From Leptospira congkakensis (lineage in GTDB: Bacteria; Spirochaetota; Leptospiria; Leptospirales; Leptospiraceae): a DNA stretch of 64,000 nt. This document shows positions 17,955 through 29,008 of this stretch, in pieces (the first letter of the stretch is position 1; each line of letters begins with the position of its first letter). The position numbers were made by a program, and so were the translations under genes. Below the pieces are notes generated by a model, which saw nothing but the letters and a program-made list of their open reading frames with translations, was not told the origin of the DNA and did not search any database. Location of the stretch: the NCBI RefSeq assembly GCF_004770265.1, contig NZ_RQGQ01000004.1, positions 868,001 to 932,000 of the forward strand, read 5' to 3'.

Positions 17955-19912
17955 CCAAGGTTCACTTCGGACCACTACTCGCCGAAGTACGAACCAAAGT
18001 TGATTCGAAACGTCCCCTCTTACGTTACTTAGTTGATAAAAGAGAGGGGCTTCGTAACATCCATCCGAAAGAACTTCTTAATTCTGATTTTTCTTGTCTT
18101 CATTCACCCTACTCTCTTCCCGATCTTTTAGATGCTGTAGAGCTTATACTCGAGTTTGCGAAAGCAGGAAAGAAAATTCTACTCTATGGCGATAGAGACT
18201 CAGATGGAGTGAGTTCCACCTGTTTGCTTGCCTTCTTTTTAAAATCCCACCAGGAGTTTTCCAATATCAATTTAGAAGTAATGGTTTCTTCCGAAAGTGA
18301 TCCTTATGGTCTTTGTAAAGAAGCACTCGTTAAAATCAAAAAAGTGAAACCGGATCTTCTTGTGACACTCGACTTTGGTTCCAGTCAGGCCGATGAAATC
18401 GAAGAACTCACAAATACAGGAATCCAAGTCATTGTTCTTGACCACCATGAAGTTCCTGTCCGAATTCCAACAAACTGTGCTTTGGTGAATCCAAGAAGAA
18501 CAGATTCAATCTATCCAGAAAAAAAAATCTGCACAGCTGTTTTATCTTTTAAATTAGTATCCGCGATTCTTTTTCGTTTGAGCGATGAATTTGGTAGGAT
18601 CTATGTTAAATCAGAAGTGGAAGAAGGATCTGGAAAAACAAGATTGGTTTACTTCCAAAATGGAATCCGGATTCAGGAAGAAAATCTTTCCAACTTAGCA
18701 ATCGATGAAAAGTCCGTTTCATCCTATCCCGAGGATTTTGTAACTCCGATTCCAGTAGATACAGAACGAAAATTATTCTTTTACCAATGTTCCAAAATCC
18801 CTGATTTTTTCTCTAGTTTAGAAGAAGAAACAGACCTAGCTGGGATTGGAACCATAACCGATATGATGCCACTCATTGGGGAAAATCGTCATTTTGTAAA
18901 ATTAGCTTTAAACTCTCTCACCAAACTTTATGCAGGTGATAAAAAAAGAAAAGGACTTTCGGAACTTTTAAAAGAACTGAAACTAAGCCCCCAAGGTGTC
19001 ACCACAAAAGATCTTGGTTGGTCGATTGGACCAGTTCTCAATTCCGCAGGCCGGATGGGGAAAACAGAAGAAGCTGTTTCCTTACTTTTATCGGAAACAG
19101 TAACGGATGCCAAAACAAAAGCAAAACAACTTCTTTCCATCAATGAAGAACGAAAAGAAAGAACCAAACGTAATATGGATAGGGTGGAACGTTATTTCGC
19201 CCGCAAACCAGAAAGAACAACCAAAGAAATTGTATTTTGTTATGAACCAGATATGGAACCGGGTGTCAGTGGAATTGTTGCCACAAGAATGGTGGATACT
19301 TATAAAAAACCTGCAATCTTTCTAGCACCTGATAATGGTGATGCGAGAGGAAGTATCCGTTCTTATGACAAAGAAAATGTTCTCGAACTATTAGAATCAC
19401 TATCTCACCATTTTTTGCACTTCGGAGGCCATCCAGAAGCCGGAGGATTTTCCATCCAAATCGATAAAATCCCTGCTTTCGAAGCCGAATTGTACAATGC
19501 CGCCAAAGAATGGTTGACCCAAGACAAAGAAAGAGAAAACACCCATTCGATTGAAACTGACTTTACCGTCCTTACCGAAGAAATGGGAGACCGATTGCTC
19601 AAAGAATGGAAAGACTTGGAACCTTTTGGGCAAGGGAATCCAGATATCAAACTTGCCATTCGAAATGCCAAAGCCATTCACCTAACACCACTCAGTGGAG
19701 GGAAACATGTTCGGTTTCACTTAATTGGAAGTGGGTCTTTAAAGTATATGATCTGGAATAAAGGTGAAGAATTCCAGAAGTTCATGTCGGAACATGGAAG
19801 TTTTGATTTGGTAGGGAGTTTAGAAGAAAATTTTTACCAGGGAAGAACCACTCTACAGTTCATTGTGGAGTGGTTTGGGATCGCGGCGGAAAATCCCGCC
19901 CAATCAAACTAA
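17942..19912 (+). CDS. recJ: Single-stranded-DNA exonuclease RecJ
   Basis: 656 residues. The TTG start overlaps the bactofilin by 13 bases; no nearby ATG gives a better N-terminus. DHH-family motifs are GDRDSDG (83-89), DFGSSQADE, the eponymous DHH (167-169) and GWSIGPVLNSAGRMG. The DHHA1 motif FGGHPEAGGFSI and a C-terminal OB-fold-like part follow. RecJ digests ssDNA 5' to 3' in RecF-pathway recombination and repair. An insertion of about 100 residues between the DHH motif and GIGTITDMMPLIG is longer than in E. coli RecJ. The first-motif variant D-x-D-S-D-G keeps the acidic residues. Confidence 0.9.
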   Translation: MHHVTKVHFGPLLAEVRTKVDSKRPLLRYLVDKREGLRNIHPKELLNSDFSCLHSPYSLPDLLDAVELILEFAKAGKKILLYGDRDSDGVSSTCLLAFFLKSHQEFSNINLEVMVSSESDPYGLCKEALVKIKKVKPDLLVTLDFGSSQADEIEELTNTGIQVIVLDHHEVPVRIPTNCALVNPRRTDSIYPEKKICTAVLSFKLVSAILFRLSDEFGRIYVKSEVEEGSGKTRLVYFQNGIRIQEENLSNLAIDEKSVSSYPEDFVTPIPVDTERKLFFYQCSKIPDFFSSLEEETDLAGIGTITDMMPLIGENRHFVKLALNSLTKLYAGDKKRKGLSELLKELKLSPQGVTTKDLGWSIGPVLNSAGRMGKTEEAVSLLLSETVTDAKTKAKQLLSINEERKERTKRNMDRVERYFARKPERTTKEIVFCYEPDMEPGVSGIVATRMVDTYKKPAIFLAPDNGDARGSIRSYDKENVLELLESLSHHFLHFGGHPEAGGFSIQIDKIPAFEAELYNAAKEWLTQDKERENTHSIETDFTVLTEEMGDRLLKEWKDLEPFGQGNPDIKLAIRNAKAIHLTPLSGGKHVRFHLIGSGSLKYMIWNKGEEFQKFMSEHGSFDLVGSLEENFYQGRTTLQFIVEWFGIAAENPAQSN

Positions 19913-19945
19913 AGTTTTTTACTTTCTAAATTCTTTCGATGTTTC

Positions 19946-19975
19946 GGAAATTCTTTCAGATCCGAAAGAATTTCC
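19946..19975. terminator. Perfect 12-bp hairpin between convergent recJ and mtnD
   Basis: GGAAATTCTTTC (19946-19957) and GAAAGAATTTCC (19964-19975) are exact inverted repeats around the six-base loop AGATCC. A third partial copy, AAATTCTTTCG, lies at 19928-19938. The hairpin lies 33 bases after the recJ stop and 6 bases after the mtnD stop, so it can fold in both transcripts. It lacks a long T-run, so it may set or protect 3' ends rather than terminate strongly. Confidence 0.5.
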
Positions 19976-19981
19976 AATCTA

Positions 19982-20515
19982 TCAAACGTTAACAAGAACC
20001 TTGGACTCATCCACATAAACAGGAGTCCATCCAGAATTGTCTTTAAAGTAACGAACCGCTTTGATTCTTAAATTTTGATCTAGAGTAAACCAGTGGTTGG
20101 TGTTGGCCGGGATTGAAATGAAATCTCCCTTCCCTACATGAACTTCAAATTTTTCGCCATCGATGATAAATCCGAAAACTCCACTTCCATCGATAATATA
20201 ACGCACTTCTTCATCAGTATGGATATGTAATTTGTCAAATTTGGCTAACATGTCTTGGATTCCGGGAACTTCATCATGAAGCACGACTAGATCATTCGCC
20301 TTATAGCCATGATCTTTTTTCAATTGGTCAAATCGGTATTCCAATCCAGAAAGAACTTCTGCTTTTTCCGCATCATTTAATCCCTTTTGGCCAAGGACAA
20401 TGTCCAAAGCTTCCGGTGTTTTATAGGATTCATACACAAGTCCCTTGGAGACAAGGAAGGCACGAATCGCATCACCTTCTGTAAGGGTTTCTGTTTTTCT
20501 AATAATTGTTGCCAT
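19982..20515 (-). CDS. mtnD: Acireductone dioxygenase
   Basis: 177 residues. The cupin metal ligands match the Klebsiella enzyme almost position for position: His97, His99, Glu103 ([12 protein letters not shown]) and His141 (ANTNHWF). It oxidises acireductone in the methionine salvage pathway. With Fe2+ it gives the keto acid precursor of methionine plus formate; with Ni2+ it gives an off-pathway product and CO. It stands alone, without other mtn genes nearby, between convergent recJ and the nuo operon. Confidence 0.93.
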   Translation of the reverse strand: MATIIRKTETLTEGDAIRAFLVSKGLVYESYKTPEALDIVLGQKGLNDAEKAEVLSGLEYRFDQLKKDHGYKANDLVVLHDEVPGIQDMLAKFDKLHIHTDEEVRYIIDGSGVFGFIIDGEKFEVHVGKGDFISIPANTNHWFTLDQNLRIKAVRYFKDNSGWTPVYVDESKVLVNV

Positions 20516-20615
20516 ATACTTTACCTACCTTTGAACCAGTCTTTCGATCCCAAGATTTGGATCAATCCGTTTTTCGTTATCCTGGAACTATTTCCACTAT
20601 AACAGATTTAAGGAT

Positions 20616-22058
20616 TTATAACAAAGCACCTGGTTGGAAGAAAAGCCAACCTGCCGCAAAAAACACACTGAGTAAAAATACCAAAAACCCAAGGGTTGGC
20701 ATACTGGGCAGGTCTCGAACTCCTGCCACTGCTCCCGTTTCCTGTTTCATATAGGACTGGATGGTGATCTTCATATAATAGTAGAAGGCCACACAAGAGT
20801 TTGCCACGGCACCGAAAAGAAGGATCCGGTTGAATAATAAATCCGACTCAGCAATTTTCTGCAAAAGGAAAAGTTTGGACCAAAATCCAATGAAGGGAGG
20901 AAACCCAGCAAAGGATAAAAAAACAATCGAAAGGGAAAGTGCTGTTAACGGGTGTTCGCCGCTCAAATGAGAAATCCCTTCTACAGTGACTTCATGTTTC
21001 CCTTGTTCTAAATAAGAAATGATAGCAAAGGCAACCAAATTCAAAAGGGAATAGGAAAAAAGATAATACAAGGCTTCTAGGCTTGCCCCAGAAACAATCC
21101 CTGCGACAATATAACCAGCATGGGAAATAGAAGAATAAGCTAACATTCGTTTGAGGTTTTCTTGCCTCAGAGCAACAATATTTCCCCAAGTCATGGAAAC
21201 AAGGGCAATCACTCCCATTAGGATTTTCCAAGACTCACCAATAACGCCAATGGGAACATGATTGAAAAGAACAATGATCAAACCAAGAGCAGATGCTTTT
21301 CCCGCACTGGCCATAAAACCAGTGATCGGTGTTTGGGCGCCTTCATACACATCAGGTGTCCAAGAATGAAAAGGAACGAGCGCTGCCTTAAAGGATACAC
21401 CTACCAAAAACAATCCAAAACCTAGTTTAGAAAAATTGGATTCATAACCTTTTAGAAAAAGTCCACGAAGGGCACCGTCAAGATTTGTAGTTCCCGATCC
21501 ACCATACAAAAATGCAATTCCCAGTAACATAAACCCAGAACTAAAAGATCCGAGTAAAAAGTATTTCATGGCACTTTCTAAGGAAGACACAGAAGAACGA
21601 GCCATTCCAATCATTACATACAATGCTAATGAAAGGATTTCTAAACCGACAAAGATAACAATAAAATCATAACCAGAAGTGAGAAACATCATCCCCGACA
21701 AACAGAAAAGAAGAAGAGGAAAGAACTCAGGAAATAATGTTTTATGTTGTGCGAGAAATGGCGGAGCAATGAGAAGTGTGATCAGACCAGCAATCAAGTA
21801 AATGGCACTTAACCAAACCGTGAGGGGACTGAGTGAAATTTGAGATCCGAAAAATTTACCATACCCTGGAGAACCAGTTGTATGGTATAAGGCATACATA
21901 GCACCAAGAATTCCAAGAATGGAAAGAACCCATAAAGGTTTGGAATCCTCTTCATTCGGAACAAAAAATTGAACCACAAGGGAAAGTAAAGCAACCCCAC
22001 AAAGAATGAGCATGGGAGATATTGCGATTAGGTCATTGGCAGAAGGAGTATATGACAT
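20616..22058 (-). CDS. nuoN: NADH-quinone oxidoreductase subunit N
   Basis: 480 residues, about fourteen transmembrane helices. This is the antiporter-like proton-channel subunit of complex I. The conserved helix-5 Glu region (VGLEILSLALYVMIG) and channel lysines in the KYFLLGSFSSGFMLLG and SFKAALVPFHSWTPDVYEGAQTP segments are present. It is the last gene of the operon, 3 bases after nuoM. No strong terminator was seen downstream. Confidence 0.93.
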   Translation of the reverse strand: MSYTPSANDLIAISPMLILCGVALLSLVVQFFVPNEEDSKPLWVLSILGILGAMYALYHTTGSPGYGKFFGSQISLSPLTVWLSAIYLIAGLITLLIAPPFLAQHKTLFPEFFPLLLFCLSGMMFLTSGYDFIVIFVGLEILSLALYVMIGMARSSVSSLESAMKYFLLGSFSSGFMLLGIAFLYGGSGTTNLDGALRGLFLKGYESNFSKLGFGLFLVGVSFKAALVPFHSWTPDVYEGAQTPITGFMASAGKASALGLIIVLFNHVPIGVIGESWKILMGVIALVSMTWGNIVALRQENLKRMLAYSSISHAGYIVAGIVSGASLEALYYLFSYSLLNLVAFAIISYLEQGKHEVTVEGISHLSGEHPLTALSLSIVFLSFAGFPPFIGFWSKLFLLQKIAESDLLFNRILLFGAVANSCVAFYYYMKITIQSYMKQETGAVAGVRDLPSMPTLGFLVFLLSVFFAAGWLFFQPGALL

Positions 22059-22061
22059 TTG

Positions 22062-23801
22062 TTAGTTTCCTATCGTCTCTTTCGGTATTGGTTCCAATGG
22101 GAAATCAGACTCTATGGATTTTTCCAAATTGTCTAAATTTTCATTCAGATTTGGTGTTTCTAATTTGGCAGAAACAAAACTCGGAAGTGCATACTTCGAT
22201 CGAAAAGAACCCAGTCTTTCTTCAAAAGAAAGTGGTTCCACTCCCATAGTAGAATAATCAGAAAACTTTCGAGTTACGTTTCCACCAAGGAAGTCTTTCC
22301 TACTTTCTTTTCTTTCTGAAATGGACTGAACCGAAGCTGCATTTAAATACACATTAGCAGAAGACTGCAAGATCTCTAAAAATGGTTTTGGATAAATTCC
22401 AATCCAAAAAATAAAAATGACAAGCGGTGTCAAAATCCCCACTTCTCTAAAAGTTAAATCTTTGTAAGGTTTTGCTTGGATGGTTTTACTCACCCCAAAC
22501 AGGAATCGTTTCACAAACCATAACAGATACAATGCACCAAGCACAACACCGGTCGCAGCAATTCCGCCAAGCCAAACATTCGATTTGATGGCTCCCATTA
22601 AGATCAAAAATTCACCCACAAACCCATTGGTTCCAGGGAGACCAACAGAAGATAAAACGGCAATCAGAAAGAAGGTAGAGAAAACTGGCATTTGTTTGGC
22701 GAGTCCACCAAACTCACTTATGTTTCGAGTATGCGCTCTCTCATAAATCATACCGATCATAAGAAAGATCATCCCAGTCGAAACACCATGGGAAATCATC
22801 TGCAACATTCCACCCACAACACCTTCACTTGTGAAAGAAAAAAGACCCAAAATACAAAAACCTAAATGGGATAAGGAACTATAAGCAATGATCCGTTTGA
22901 TATCGGTTTGAACAAGAGCTGCCATAGATCCATATACAATTCCAATCACTGCAAGGATTTGGATTCCATCTTGTGAGAAAAGACTAGGTTCAGGGAAAAA
23001 AGGAATACAAAACCGAATGAAACCATAAGCTCCAATCTTTAACAATACACCTGCCAAATCCACCGAACCAACTGTAGGCGCTTGGGTATGAACATCCGGC
23101 ATCCAAGTATGAAAAGGGAAAAGTGGAATTTTAACAGCAAAAGCCAGGAAAAAGCTAAAAAACAAAAACCATTGCAGAGATTCTGAATACACTCCTAAAT
23201 CCGCAGTTGCTAAAGATTCAATGGATGTTTTTCCTGTTTTGAAGTAAAGGGTAAGTATACCACCTAACATAAACAAGGAGCCAGCCATTGAAAACAAAAA
23301 GTATTTTAAAGCGGCTTTGGTTCTGTCTTCCCCACCCCAAATTCCAATCATGAGAACCATTGGTAAAACCATCAGTTCCCAAAATACATAGTAAAGAACC
23401 AAGTTCCCTGCGGCAAACACCCCGAGTACGGCTGTTTCTAAAACGAGTAAACAAATATGAAATTCTTTGATTTTTTTGGGAATGTTTGACCAAGAAGCAA
23501 GGCTCGAAAGAAAAAACATAAACGCCGTGAGGCCAAACAACAAAAGTGAAACTCCGTCCAAACCCACATGGTAATCTACACTGAGTTTTCCAGATAAAAT
23601 CCAATCTGGAATCCAATGGACAAACTGAAGACCCGACTTAGTGGGATCATACAAAAAAAACAATCCTACTGATAGGATAGTTGTAAATGCAGAAGATAAA
23701 GCAGAAATAACAACAACTGTTCCCATCCGTTTTTGGAAAACGATAACGGCTGCAGAAAGAATTGGTAAAAAGATAATGAAGGAAAGAATTTGTTCCGGCA
23801 C
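22062..23801 (-). CDS. nuoM: NADH-quinone oxidoreductase subunit M
   Basis: 579 residues with fourteen or so membrane helices. Key channel segments are FWELMVLPMVLMIGIWGG and the PLFPFHTWMPDVHTQAPTVGS loop. The protein is longer than E. coli NuoM (about 510) because of a C-terminal hydrophilic tail of roughly 90 residues (SERKESRKDFLGG onwards), which lies outside the membrane and has no homologous segment that I recognise. It pumps protons as the middle antiporter-like subunit. Confidence 0.93.
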   Translation of the reverse strand: MPEQILSFIIFLPILSAAVIVFQKRMGTVVVISALSSAFTTILSVGLFFLYDPTKSGLQFVHWIPDWILSGKLSVDYHVGLDGVSLLLFGLTAFMFFLSSLASWSNIPKKIKEFHICLLVLETAVLGVFAAGNLVLYYVFWELMVLPMVLMIGIWGGEDRTKAALKYFLFSMAGSLFMLGGILTLYFKTGKTSIESLATADLGVYSESLQWFLFFSFFLAFAVKIPLFPFHTWMPDVHTQAPTVGSVDLAGVLLKIGAYGFIRFCIPFFPEPSLFSQDGIQILAVIGIVYGSMAALVQTDIKRIIAYSSLSHLGFCILGLFSFTSEGVVGGMLQMISHGVSTGMIFLMIGMIYERAHTRNISEFGGLAKQMPVFSTFFLIAVLSSVGLPGTNGFVGEFLILMGAIKSNVWLGGIAATGVVLGALYLLWFVKRFLFGVSKTIQAKPYKDLTFREVGILTPLVIFIFWIGIYPKPFLEILQSSANVYLNAASVQSISERKESRKDFLGGNVTRKFSDYSTMGVEPLSFEERLGSFRSKYALPSFVSAKLETPNLNENLDNLEKSIESDFPLEPIPKETIGN

Positions 23802-23802
23802 T

Positions 23803-25731
23803 TTACACCCCCCTCGTTAATAGATACACTAAGATACAAAATGTACCAATGACTACATACAATGCATAATCTCCAATGAATCCCGATTGGAGGCGACGAA
23901 GTCCACCTGCGATCACACCAAAACTAAGACCAATATTTAAGAAAAATCGATCGAGGATTTTGGTATCAAAGAAAAAAGCAATTCCTTTTGATAGAAAGAG
24001 AAAAGGACGAACCAAAACAAAATCATAAATTTCATCGATATAGTATTTGTGGAAAAGAATCTTTCGAAAACCAGTATGTTCCTCAAGAATAGGATTTTGT
24101 TTTCTTTGGTATAAGAAATAAGCTAAGATGAGGCCGATCGTGGCAATGGCTACAGAAAAGGCAGCTAGAGAAAGTTCCACGTCATGAACGAGTGACTTAT
24201 GTTCGGCGAGACTTCCTTTAAGAGAAGCCAATTCATAACCCTTACTCAAAACAGGTGCAAAGTATCTTTCTAAAGTATCAATGTGTAAAAAGAAATGTGG
24301 TGTTTGTAAAAATCCAACCACAACAGCACCGATGGCAAGAACCACAAGAGGAAAGGTCATAGTCCAAGGTGATTCATGTATTTTGTGGTGAGAGTCTGTA
24401 TTGTCCTTACCAAAGAAGACAACGAAAACAAGACGGAACATATAAAACGAAGTGAAAAACGCAGCCACGATCCCCATGGTCCAGAGGATAGAACCATACG
24501 CTCCATAGGTATAAGCTTTTTCTAAAATTAAATCCTTAGAGAAAAATCCAGAGAAAGGAAAAAATCCTGAAATGGCAAGGGTTCCCAGTAAAAATGTAAA
24601 GGAAGTGATTTTGATTTTGCTAAAAAGACCTCCCATATTTTTGATATTTTGTTCGTGGTGGAGAGCATGAATCACGGAACCTGCCCCGAGGAAAAGTAAG
24701 GCTTTAAAAAAGGCGTGAGTCATTAAATGGAAAAGTCCTGCCACATAACTCATACTTCCCATAGCAAGAAACATAAAACCTAGTTGGGAAACTGTTGAGT
24801 AAGCTAAGATTTTTTTAATATCGTTTTGTAAGGTTCCAATTGTTGCAGCAAAAAGTGCTGTTGTGGCACCAATACAAGCAATAAACAAAGAAGTTTCTGG
24901 TGCGAGTAAAAATACAAAGTTTAAGCGAACAATGAGAAATACTCCAGCAGTTACCATAGTCGCCGCATGGATGAGGGCCGAAACAGGAGTTGGGCCAGCC
25001 ATCGCATCTGGAAGCCAAACAAAAAGAGGGATCTGTGCCGATTTACCCATAGCCGCAACGAAGAAAAAGAGAGCCACTATATTGGCATAGTTAGCAAATT
25101 CACCTAACCCATTTAAGTTAGTCTGAAGTTCTAAATATTGCAAACTACCGCCAAACCAAAAAAGAAAACCGGTTCCTAAAATAAAACCAACATCCCCAAT
25201 TCGGTTTAAGATGAATGCTTTCATCCCCGCTTCTGCAGCAGTATTTTTATCATAGTCAAAACCAATTAAGAGATAAGAAGAAAGTCCTACTCCTTCCCAA
25301 CCTAGGAAAGTTAATACTAAGTTGTCACTGAGTACAAGATTCAACATACAAAAGATGAATAAATTCAAATAGGCAAAAAATCGGTTATAACTTGTGTTCC
25401 CTTTCATGTATCCCATAGAATACAAGTGGATGAGTGACCCAATTCCCGTAATGATCAGAGTCATATACAAGGAGAGTTGATCGATTTGGAATCCAAATGA
25501 AGATTTAAAATTTCCAATCACAATCCAATCAAAAACAGAAACCAAATGTGGTGCTGTTCTTTCCATAGGACGGAACTCGTTAAACGCGCCTAAGGTGATG
25601 AGAAAAGGAATAAAAACTGCTAAAGTTCCAATGGCACCAGCCATCCGATGAGGGATTCTTCCTTTCAAAAAACCATTAAAAAGAAATCCAAGGAGAGGAA
25701 GAAAAACAACTAAAGGAAATATCTCTAACAT
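23803..25731 (-). CDS. nuoL: NADH-quinone oxidoreductase subunit L
   Basis: 642 residues. This is the distal antiporter-like subunit, with FLGWEGVGLSSYLLIGFDYDK, QIPLFVWLPDAMAGPTPVSALIHAATMVTAG and the long lateral helix near the C-terminus. The length is typical. It is separated from nuoM by 1 base and from nuoK by 4, as expected of a tightly packed operon. Confidence 0.95.
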   Translation of the reverse strand: MLEIFPLVVFLPLLGFLFNGFLKGRIPHRMAGAIGTLAVFIPFLITLGAFNEFRPMERTAPHLVSVFDWIVIGNFKSSFGFQIDQLSLYMTLIITGIGSLIHLYSMGYMKGNTSYNRFFAYLNLFIFCMLNLVLSDNLVLTFLGWEGVGLSSYLLIGFDYDKNTAAEAGMKAFILNRIGDVGFILGTGFLFWFGGSLQYLELQTNLNGLGEFANYANIVALFFFVAAMGKSAQIPLFVWLPDAMAGPTPVSALIHAATMVTAGVFLIVRLNFVFLLAPETSLFIACIGATTALFAATIGTLQNDIKKILAYSTVSQLGFMFLAMGSMSYVAGLFHLMTHAFFKALLFLGAGSVIHALHHEQNIKNMGGLFSKIKITSFTFLLGTLAISGFFPFSGFFSKDLILEKAYTYGAYGSILWTMGIVAAFFTSFYMFRLVFVVFFGKDNTDSHHKIHESPWTMTFPLVVLAIGAVVVGFLQTPHFFLHIDTLERYFAPVLSKGYELASLKGSLAEHKSLVHDVELSLAAFSVAIATIGLILAYFLYQRKQNPILEEHTGFRKILFHKYYIDEIYDFVLVRPFLFLSKGIAFFFDTKILDRFFLNIGLSFGVIAGGLRRLQSGFIGDYALYVVIGTFCILVYLLTRGV

Positions 25732-25735
25732 AGGA

Positions 25736-26056
25736 TTACCATTTCATCGATTGGAGTTCATCCACATTGGTGGATTTTTTATGCCGGAAAATGGCAATCA
25801 CAAGGGCAAGGCCCACAGCTGCTTCTGCTGCAGCAATTGCCATCACAAAGAAAACAACAGTTTCACCAGAGATATGGGAAAGGGCTTTTGAAAAAGTAAC
25901 AAAAACTAGGTTCACCGAATTCAAAATTAGTTCCACCGACATAAAGATGATCACAATATTCCTTCGAATGAGAACACCCAAAACTCCAATGGAAAATAAA
26001 ATTCCAGCAAGGCCAAGGATATAGGAAACGGGAATGTCATTAATGATTGGGTTCAT
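25736..26056 (-). CDS. nuoK: NADH-quinone oxidoreductase subunit K
   Basis: 106 residues, three transmembrane helices. Conserved Glu residues lie in helix 2 ([16 protein letters not shown]) and helix 3 ([19 protein letters not shown]), as in the E-channel of complex I. The length matches the family, and the gene overlaps nuoJ by 4 bases. Confidence 0.95.
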   Translation of the reverse strand: MNPIINDIPVSYILGLAGILFSIGVLGVLIRRNIVIIFMSVELILNSVNLVFVTFSKALSHISGETVVFFVMAIAAAEAAVGLALVIAIFRHKKSTNVDELQSMKW

Positions 26057-26652
26057 AGGACGTTATCCTTTGTTTGTTCTACTTCCGTAGGTTTCTTTTT
26101 GGCTAGGATCACTGCACCAAGAACAGCTACGAGAAGTAAGATAGAAATCATTTCAAAAGGGAGAAGATAATCTAAATATGTGGATGCACCCACAACACCA
26201 ACGTTTCCTTTTGCATTCACCGTAGCCGTTCCTTGGATGGGAAAGGAATACTCACTTTGTTCATATCCTTTTCCCATTTGGTCTGAATGAGGAACACCAG
26301 TGGTAAGTGCCGAATACAACAAAAAGAAAAACCCAAAAATAAAAACAGAAAGTATAACCAAACGAATTGGATGTTTTCTGTAACGCGACAAGGTTTCTGC
26401 CCTTTGAGAAAGTAACATCAGAACAAAAACCACAAGAACCATAATGGCCCCCGCATACACTAACACCTGCATGGTTGCAATAAACAAAGCTCCCAAAATT
26501 CCGTAGATCCCTGCCAAAGCAAAAAAAGTAAAAACTAAGGAAACAGCAGAAACCACTGGATTTTTTTGGAATACGACACTAAGAGCCGTAATCACAGTCA
26601 CTGTTCCAAAAAAGATAAATAACAAAAAGGAAGGAGAAGATTCTAGGTTCAT
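26053..26652 (-). CDS. nuoJ: NADH-quinone oxidoreductase subunit J
   Basis: 199 residues from the ATG at 26652, which overlaps the nuoH stop as ATGA. A longer frame reaching 26745 would run into nuoH and adds nothing family-like. Five membrane helices; the conserved pi-bulge helix reads [40 protein letters not shown] loop rich in Gly and Ser before the last helix is longer than in E. coli. Confidence 0.92.
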   Translation of the reverse strand: MNLESSPSFLLFIFFGTVTVITALSVVFQKNPVVSAVSLVFTFFALAGIYGILGALFIATMQVLVYAGAIMVLVVFVLMLLSQRAETLSRYRKHPIRLVILSVFIFGFFFLLYSALTTGVPHSDQMGKGYEQSEYSFPIQGTATVNAKGNVGVVGASTYLDYLLPFEMISILLLVAVLGAVILAKKKPTEVEQTKDNVL

Positions 26653-27719
26653 ATAAATAATTTCATCCATCCTTCTTTCCAATATACTGTGTAAATGGCC
26701 GCGAACATAACGGCAAAAAGTCCCCAAGGGATCATTTTTTTCCAACCCAGTTTCATCAATTGGTCATAACGAAAACGAGGAAGGGTCCACCTTACCCAAA
26801 TGAATAGAAAGGCAAAGAATAGAACTTTTAGAATAAAAAATCCAAGTCCATAAAACGCCTGGAATTCTGAACCGGCTCCTAATTGGAAAGGAACATTGTA
26901 TCCGCCAAAAAAGAGTAAGGTGGTGAGACAAGACATGGTAATCATATTCATGTATTCAGCCAAAAAGAAAAGTGCGAACTTAAAAGCACCGTATTCTGTA
27001 TGGAAACCCACAACCAGTTCCGATTCGGCTTCTGCAAGGTCAAAAGGAAGGCGATTGGTTTCAGCAAACATCGCAGTCACATAAATAAAAAAAGCAACAA
27101 ACCCAGGAGGAGATAAAATATTCCACATATCTTTTTGAGAATCACTGATGTCTGTTAGCTTGAGTGATCCAGTCATAATCACAATCACAACAATCGAAAG
27201 ACCCATAGGAAGTTCGTAACTGATCATCTGAGCCGTAGAACGAACACCACCGAGTAACGAATATTTGTTGTTACTCGACCAACCCGCAATCATAATCCCG
27301 TAAACAGAGAGAGAAGAAATGGCAAGCATGTACAAAACCCCTGAATCGGGATTGGCAATTTGTAAATCTATAGTCGTGACACCAGTAAGTGCCGCGAGCC
27401 ATTCCGGTGCCGGAAGACTTCCCCCAAAAGGAATCACAGCCCAAGCCATAATGGCACAGGTCATGGAGATTGTGGGAGCCAAAAGATACATCCCTTTGGA
27501 TACGTTTTTTGGGAAAATTTCTTCTTTGGCAATGAATTTGATTCCATCAGCAAGTGGTTGGAAAAGTCCAAAAATTCCGGCTCTATTGGGGCCAGGACGA
27601 TCTTGGATAAAACCAGCAAACTTACGTTCGGCGAGCGTATAATAAGCAACACCCGTTAGAATGATAAAAAATAATGAGAGGATTTTGATCCCCCAAGCAA
27701 GTATTAGAGCCCAGTCCAT
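26649..27719 (-). CDS. nuoH: NADH-quinone oxidoreductase subunit H
   Basis: 356 residues, eight membrane helices. It forms the quinone-access chamber with NuoB and NuoD. Diagnostic segments are [49 protein letters not shown] and [15 protein letters not shown]. It starts 16 bases after nuoF and is followed by nuoJ with an ATGA overlap. In the common gene order nuoG would come before it and nuoI after it; both are missing here. Confidence 0.95.
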   Translation of the reverse strand: MDWALILAWGIKILSLFFIILTGVAYYTLAERKFAGFIQDRPGPNRAGIFGLFQPLADGIKFIAKEEIFPKNVSKGMYLLAPTISMTCAIMAWAVIPFGGSLPAPEWLAALTGVTTIDLQIANPDSGVLYMLAISSLSVYGIMIAGWSSNNKYSLLGGVRSTAQMISYELPMGLSIVVIVIMTGSLKLTDISDSQKDMWNILSPPGFVAFFIYVTAMFAETNRLPFDLAEAESELVVGFHTEYGAFKFALFFLAEYMNMITMSCLTTLLFFGGYNVPFQLGAGSEFQAFYGLGFFILKVLFFAFLFIWVRWTLPRFRYDQLMKLGWKKMIPWGLFAVMFAAIYTVYWKEGWMKLFI

Positions 27720-27735
27720 AATGTTTCGGTGACCT

Positions 27736-29007
27736 TTAGTGAGAGATACTCACTTCCTTTTTCAATCGAGCCGAGAACTCTCCTTTAAACTTTGTCATCG
27801 TTGGGCGAACTGCCATTACGCAAGCATCCGCTAACGGACAGATGGTGGTTCCACCTTCCATATTTCTAGACAAAGAAAAAATGAGTTCTACATCTTTTTC
27901 TGTTCCTTCCCCGGTTTTGATTTTATGGAGAAGATCTTTTACCCAATGTGTTCCTTCACGACAAGGTGTACATTGGCCACAAGATTCATGAGAATAAAAT
28001 TCTGCCAATCGGTATGTCGTTTCCACAAGGTCAGCATCTTCTGATAAAATGATGACAGCTCCAGAACCTAACATTGATTTGAGTGATGCAATCGACTCAT
28101 AATCCATAGTTGCGGTCATCGCTTCTTCTGAATTCAGGATAGGAGAAGAACTTCCTCCTGGAATCACCGCTTTTAAAGTTTTATCGTTTTTGATTCCACC
28201 ACAAATATCGTAAATGAGTTCCTTCATCGGAGTTCCCATTTCCACTTCATAAATCCCTGGTTTTTTCACATGTCCGCTGACCGCAAATAGTCTTGTCCCT
28301 GGTGATTTTTCTGTTCCGATTTTTTTGTATTCATCACCCGTCATACGAATGATATGCGGGACATTACAAAATGTTTCCACATTATTCACAACCGTTGGGC
28401 AAGCATACAATCCAGACACGGCAGGGAATGGGGGTTTGAGTCGTGGGTGGCCCCTCCTTCCCTCAAGGGAATTGATAAGTGCAGATTCTTCTCCACAAAT
28501 ATAAGCGCCAGCACCAGAATACACTGCTAAATCAAAATCGTATCCGAGTCCTAAGATATTTTTTCCAAGAAGGCCTGCTTTGTAAGCTTCTTCCACTGCC
28601 TCTTCCACGATACGAATTCCTTTATGGAATTCTCCTCGAATGTAAATATAACCTTGATGAGAATCAATAGCTTTTGCTGCAATGACCATCCCTTCGATGA
28701 GCATATGCGGGAATTTTTCAATGAGAAGTCGGTCTTTGAAAGTTCCGGGTTCTCCTTCATCTCCATTACAAATCAAATATTTGGGTTTGTCCGTTTTGGG
28801 AATGAATCCCCATTTGTTTCCAGTAGGAAACCCAGCACCACCGCGACCACGAAGGCCAGAGTTTTTTACATCGTTTACAATTTGTTCGGCGGTCATTTCG
28901 GTAAGGGCTTTTTTTTGGCTTTCATACCCTCCTACCGAACGATAATGATTTAAAGTATGAGAATCAGCAGCACCAACATGAGTTGTGAGAAGAGTTTTTA
29001 ATCCCAT
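27736..29007 (-). CDS. nuoF: NADH-quinone oxidoreductase subunit F
   Basis: 423 residues. It binds NADH and FMN and carries the N3-type [4Fe-4S] cluster. The FMN/NADH glycine loops are visible as [13 protein letters not shown] and [19 protein letters not shown], and the cluster ligands as [11 protein letters not shown] with a later Cys in TICPLADA. The length is normal and there is no fused NuoG part. It is the input module of complex I; its presence without nuoG and nuoI in the operon is unexpected. Confidence 0.95.
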   Translation of the reverse strand: MGLKTLLTTHVGAADSHTLNHYRSVGGYESQKKALTEMTAEQIVNDVKNSGLRGRGGAGFPTGNKWGFIPKTDKPKYLICNGDEGEPGTFKDRLLIEKFPHMLIEGMVIAAKAIDSHQGYIYIRGEFHKGIRIVEEAVEEAYKAGLLGKNILGLGYDFDLAVYSGAGAYICGEESALINSLEGRRGHPRLKPPFPAVSGLYACPTVVNNVETFCNVPHIIRMTGDEYKKIGTEKSPGTRLFAVSGHVKKPGIYEVEMGTPMKELIYDICGGIKNDKTLKAVIPGGSSSPILNSEEAMTATMDYESIASLKSMLGSGAVIILSEDADLVETTYRLAEFYSHESCGQCTPCREGTHWVKDLLHKIKTGEGTEKDVELIFSLSRNMEGGTTICPLADACVMAVRPTMTKFKGEFSARLKKEVSISH

Positions 29008-29008
29008 T

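Noticed and set aside
26653..26745. Longer nuoJ N-terminus
   Set aside because: The added residues come from nuoH coding sequence in another frame; the ATG at 26652 forms a normal ATGA overlap.
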